Below, piece after piece: positions 5,746 through 7,210 of a stretch of DNA of 7,210 nucleotides. Source of the DNA: JAFLUQ01 sp964551215 (GTDB lineage: Bacteria > Bacillota > Clostridia > UMGS1883). The notes under the pieces are model-generated. The model did no database searches, was not told the origin of the DNA, and was given only the letters and a program-made list of their open reading frames with translations. The stretch lies in NCBI GenBank assembly GCA_964551215.1, contig CAZKBV010000078.1, forward strand, positions 1 to 7,210, in the 5' to 3' direction. Made by a program: the position numbers and the translations under genes. Positions within the stretch are counted from its first letter, which is position 1; the number at the start of each line of letters is the position of its first letter.

Positions 5746-7074
5746 ATGAAAAGGCTTGTGGCTGTGGCTCTGTGTATTGCGCTGATACCCTTCGGCGCGG
5801 CAGCGGCGGCGCAAACGGAGGACGCCGTTCTCGCCGCTGTTAAATCTATGGGGTTTTTTATGCTGGACAGGGAGGAACAGCGCGGCTTCCTTCGGTATGT
5901 TTACCTAAGCTCCGCCTTCACTCCTTTTATTTACACCGAGGTTGAGGAATACATAAACGAAAGCGGCTTCTTCCAAAAATCCCCCAAGGAACAAAGCGAA
6001 ATTCTTCGCTCGTGCCTGTCCCTCACCGGCGGAAGAATGGCCGATTCGGAAATCTGCCCCCCAAGGACGAAATATTCCCTGACCGACGGGGGAGAATTTG
6101 ACGGCTTCGACGTATGGATGGGGAAAAAGGCGGACGTGTACCGATTTCGCGCGGTTTACGCCGACAGCGGCGCGGCGATTGACATTTACTGCGAACGAGG
6201 GCGAAACGACGCGGAAAAAATTGCCGAAGCGGCTTCCATGCTTCCGTGGGCGGTCAGGAAGGAAATCAAGGTCGTAATCTGCTTTAACGACGCCGCCGAA
6301 AGCTATCACGGCGGCAGCGCCACTGTTTGGATACGCCGCGAAAGTCTGCCCTCGACTGAGGAGCTTATGCGCTCTTTGGCCCATGAAACGGGCCATATTT
6401 TGGACGAAAAATATACCTTGGACGAAACCGTCTGGGCCGACGCGATAAAGGCCGACGCCCTCCCCCTCTCCGACTACGGCAACGGCGGTCGGGGCGAGGA
6501 TTTGGCGGAATTTTCCCGACTGTATTTCACCGTAAGGGAAAACTCCGCCGCCGCCGAAGGGGTGAAAACGGTTTATCCCAACCGAACCAAGGCCTTTGAA
6601 GCTCTGCTTTACGCCTGCGACAGCGTCGAATACGCCTCCTTCGCGGAAAGCTGGGCGGAGCTTTCCCCCTTTGAGGAAACGGCGGAAATTTGTTACTACG
6701 CCCTTTTTTCGCCGTCGGGGATGGCCATGACGGTTAAAAAATCCCAAACCGAGGGGGAATATGAGCTTGCCGCCGAAAAATACAAGGCTCGGGCGGCCCA
6801 GCTTTGGGAACTGCGCCGCCGAAAGGACGGTGGCGTAGTCATAATCAATAAGGAAACCGGCCTTGCCTTGTCGGGCGGGGGCATGGCCGAAAGCCCTTGC
6901 GCCCTTACGGAATTTACGGGCAAGCCCGACCAAACTTGGGACGTTGAGGAAACCGAGGCCGGAAGCTGTTTCCGCTTTAGGCGGGGAGGGATGTTTCTGG
7001 GCGAGACGGGTTCCGCCCCGACATTCGTGAGGGAAAAAACCTACTGGACGGCGGAGATTCGCCAAAAAATGTAA
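5746..7074 (+). CDS. Exported HExxH metallopeptidase-like protein with possible ricin-type lectin tail
   Basis: Predicted secreted or cell-surface zinc peptidase of 442 residues. A signal peptide is clear: MKRL, a hydrophobic core (4-16), and a small-residue cleavage zone near 20-22 (AAA before QTED); there is no lipobox. Residues 23-130 are a domain I do not recognise. The catalytic motif is H213-E-T-G-H217, with D220 just after. GEDLAEF (250-256) about 35 residues downstream supplies a candidate third zinc ligand, most likely E251. The pairing HExGH..D with (S)DYG...ED.AE.F resembles the anthrax lethal factor-type (ATLF) gluzincin fold, an inference from pattern only. The last 80 residues (about 362-442) contain GLALS, D395-Q-T-W398 and GGMFLGE, the pattern of one ricin B-type (QxW) repeat. 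It is the last gene of the operon, four bases after dtd, with AAGGTGA as ribosome site. Peptidase call is good; substrate unknown; lectin call is tentative. Confidence 0.72.
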   Translation: MKRLVAVALCIALIPFGAAAAAQTEDAVLAAVKSMGFFMLDREEQRGFLRYVYLSSAFTPFIYTEVEEYINESGFFQKSPKEQSEILRSCLSLTGGRMADSEICPPRTKYSLTDGGEFDGFDVWMGKKADVYRFRAVYADSGAAIDIYCERGRNDAEKIAEAASMLPWAVRKEIKVVICFNDAAESYHGGSATVWIRRESLPSTEELMRSLAHETGHILDEKYTLDETVWADAIKADALPLSDYGNGGRGEDLAEFSRLYFTVRENSAAAEGVKTVYPNRTKAFEALLYACDSVEYASFAESWAELSPFEETAEICYYALFSPSGMAMTVKKSQTEGEYELAAEKYKARAAQLWELRRRKDGGVVIINKETGLALSGGGMAESPCALTEFTGKPDQTWDVEETEAGSCFRFRRGGMFLGETGSAPTFVREKTYWTAEIRQKM

Positions 7075-7098
7075 AAATGTAAAAAAACAAAAATGTAA
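7066..7098 (+). repeat. Three copies of AAAATGTAA in A-rich DNA
   Basis: The 9-base word occurs at 7066-7074, 7074-7082 and 7090-7098, that is at steps of 8 and 16 bases. The first copy contains the stop codon of the peptidase gene. It most likely arose by slippage in A-rich DNA. Confidence 0.5.
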
Positions 7099-7112
7099 AC
7101 AAAAAATTTAAT

Positions 7113-7154
7113 CGGGTGGGCTTACGCGGTTTGCGTGGGCCCGCTCGGTTTTTT
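7113..7154 (+). terminator. Intrinsic terminator of the five-gene operon
   Basis: Left arm CGGGTGGGCTTACGC (7113-7127) and right arm GCGTGGGCCCGCTCG (7133-7147) form a 15-pair stem with no mismatch if four G-U pairs are allowed. The loop is GGTTT. A T6 run follows (7149-7154). It starts 39 bases after the last stop codon. An A-rich tract before it gives only partial complement to the T-run, so it favours rightward termination. Confidence 0.92.
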
Positions 7155-7171
7155 AATTTAAATCGGAGCAA

Positions 7172-7206
7172 CGCTTCTGCTAAGCTTGCTTAAAGCAGAG
7201 CTTGCG
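7172..7206. repeat. Imperfect palindrome after the terminator, at the window edge
   Basis: TCTGCT (7176-7181) pairs with AGCAGA (7194-7199). Inside, AAGC (7182-7185) pairs with GCTT (7188-7191). Outside, CGC (7172-7174) pairs with GCG (7204-7206). AGCTTGC is also present twice in direct orientation (7183-7189 and 7199-7205). It lies beyond the operon terminator and no T-run follows. It could be part of an intergenic repeat family or the leader of the next gene, but the window ends too soon to tell. Confidence 0.4.
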
Positions 7207-7210
7207 ACAG

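Noticed and set aside
5905..7065. Long 386-codon open frame on the minus strand
   Set aside because: It lies fully inside the peptidase-like gene, whose signal peptide, HExxH motif and coupling to dtd show the plus strand is coding. The minus-strand protein has no recognisable motif and reflects codon bias.

Overview
This 7.2 kb window looks like chromosomal DNA from a low-to-mid GC, Gram-positive-type bacterium, most likely an anaerobic gut or rumen member of the Clostridia. That placement is inference from several things: purine-rich AGGAGG-type ribosome binding sites, TTG and GTG starts, textbook sigma-A-type promoters, AT-rich intergenic DNA against coding DNA of about half GC, and the gene families present. 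No rRNA, tRNA, CRISPR array, transposase, phage gene or integrase is visible.

Layout. Positions 35-1312 (minus) encode a family GH27 glycoside hydrolase of the alpha-galactosidase type. It reads away from a 226-base divergent regulatory region (1313-1538) that holds two good promoters. The leftward promoter (TTTACA, 17-base spacer, TATAAT) carries a perfect 22-base inverted repeat between and into its core elements, which looks like a repressor operator. The rightward promoter (TTGCAA, 17-base spacer, extended TG.TAAGAT) starts a run of five same-strand genes. An A/T-flanked inverted repeat lies between the two promoters.

The rightward unit is: a HlyIII/TrhA-type seven-helix membrane protein (1539-2204); a CNNM/CorC-type membrane protein with two CBS domains (2250-3560); a polytopic O-antigen-ligase/polymerase-like protein with a C-terminal TPR region (3538-5295); D-aminoacyl-tRNA deacylase Dtd (5292-5741); and an exported HExxH metallopeptidase-like protein with a possible ricin-type lectin tail (5746-7074). 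Gaps are 45 bases, then a 23-base overlap, a 4-base overlap and 4 bases. This argues for one transcript with translational coupling. It ends at a strong intrinsic terminator (7113-7154).

How the genes may work together. The sugar hydrolase is transcribed and probably regulated on its own, as a cytoplasmic enzyme for imported glycosides. The operon mixes envelope functions (membrane homeostasis, divalent-cation handling, possible surface-glycan polymerisation or ligation, an exported protease) with a translation-quality enzyme. No single pathway joins them, and grouping by the cell envelope is inference only. The most novel-looking items are the metallopeptidase-lectin protein, the GH27 enzyme with altered sugar-pocket motifs, and the CNNM protein with a degenerate membrane-domain motif. 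I see no complete new defence or mobile system.
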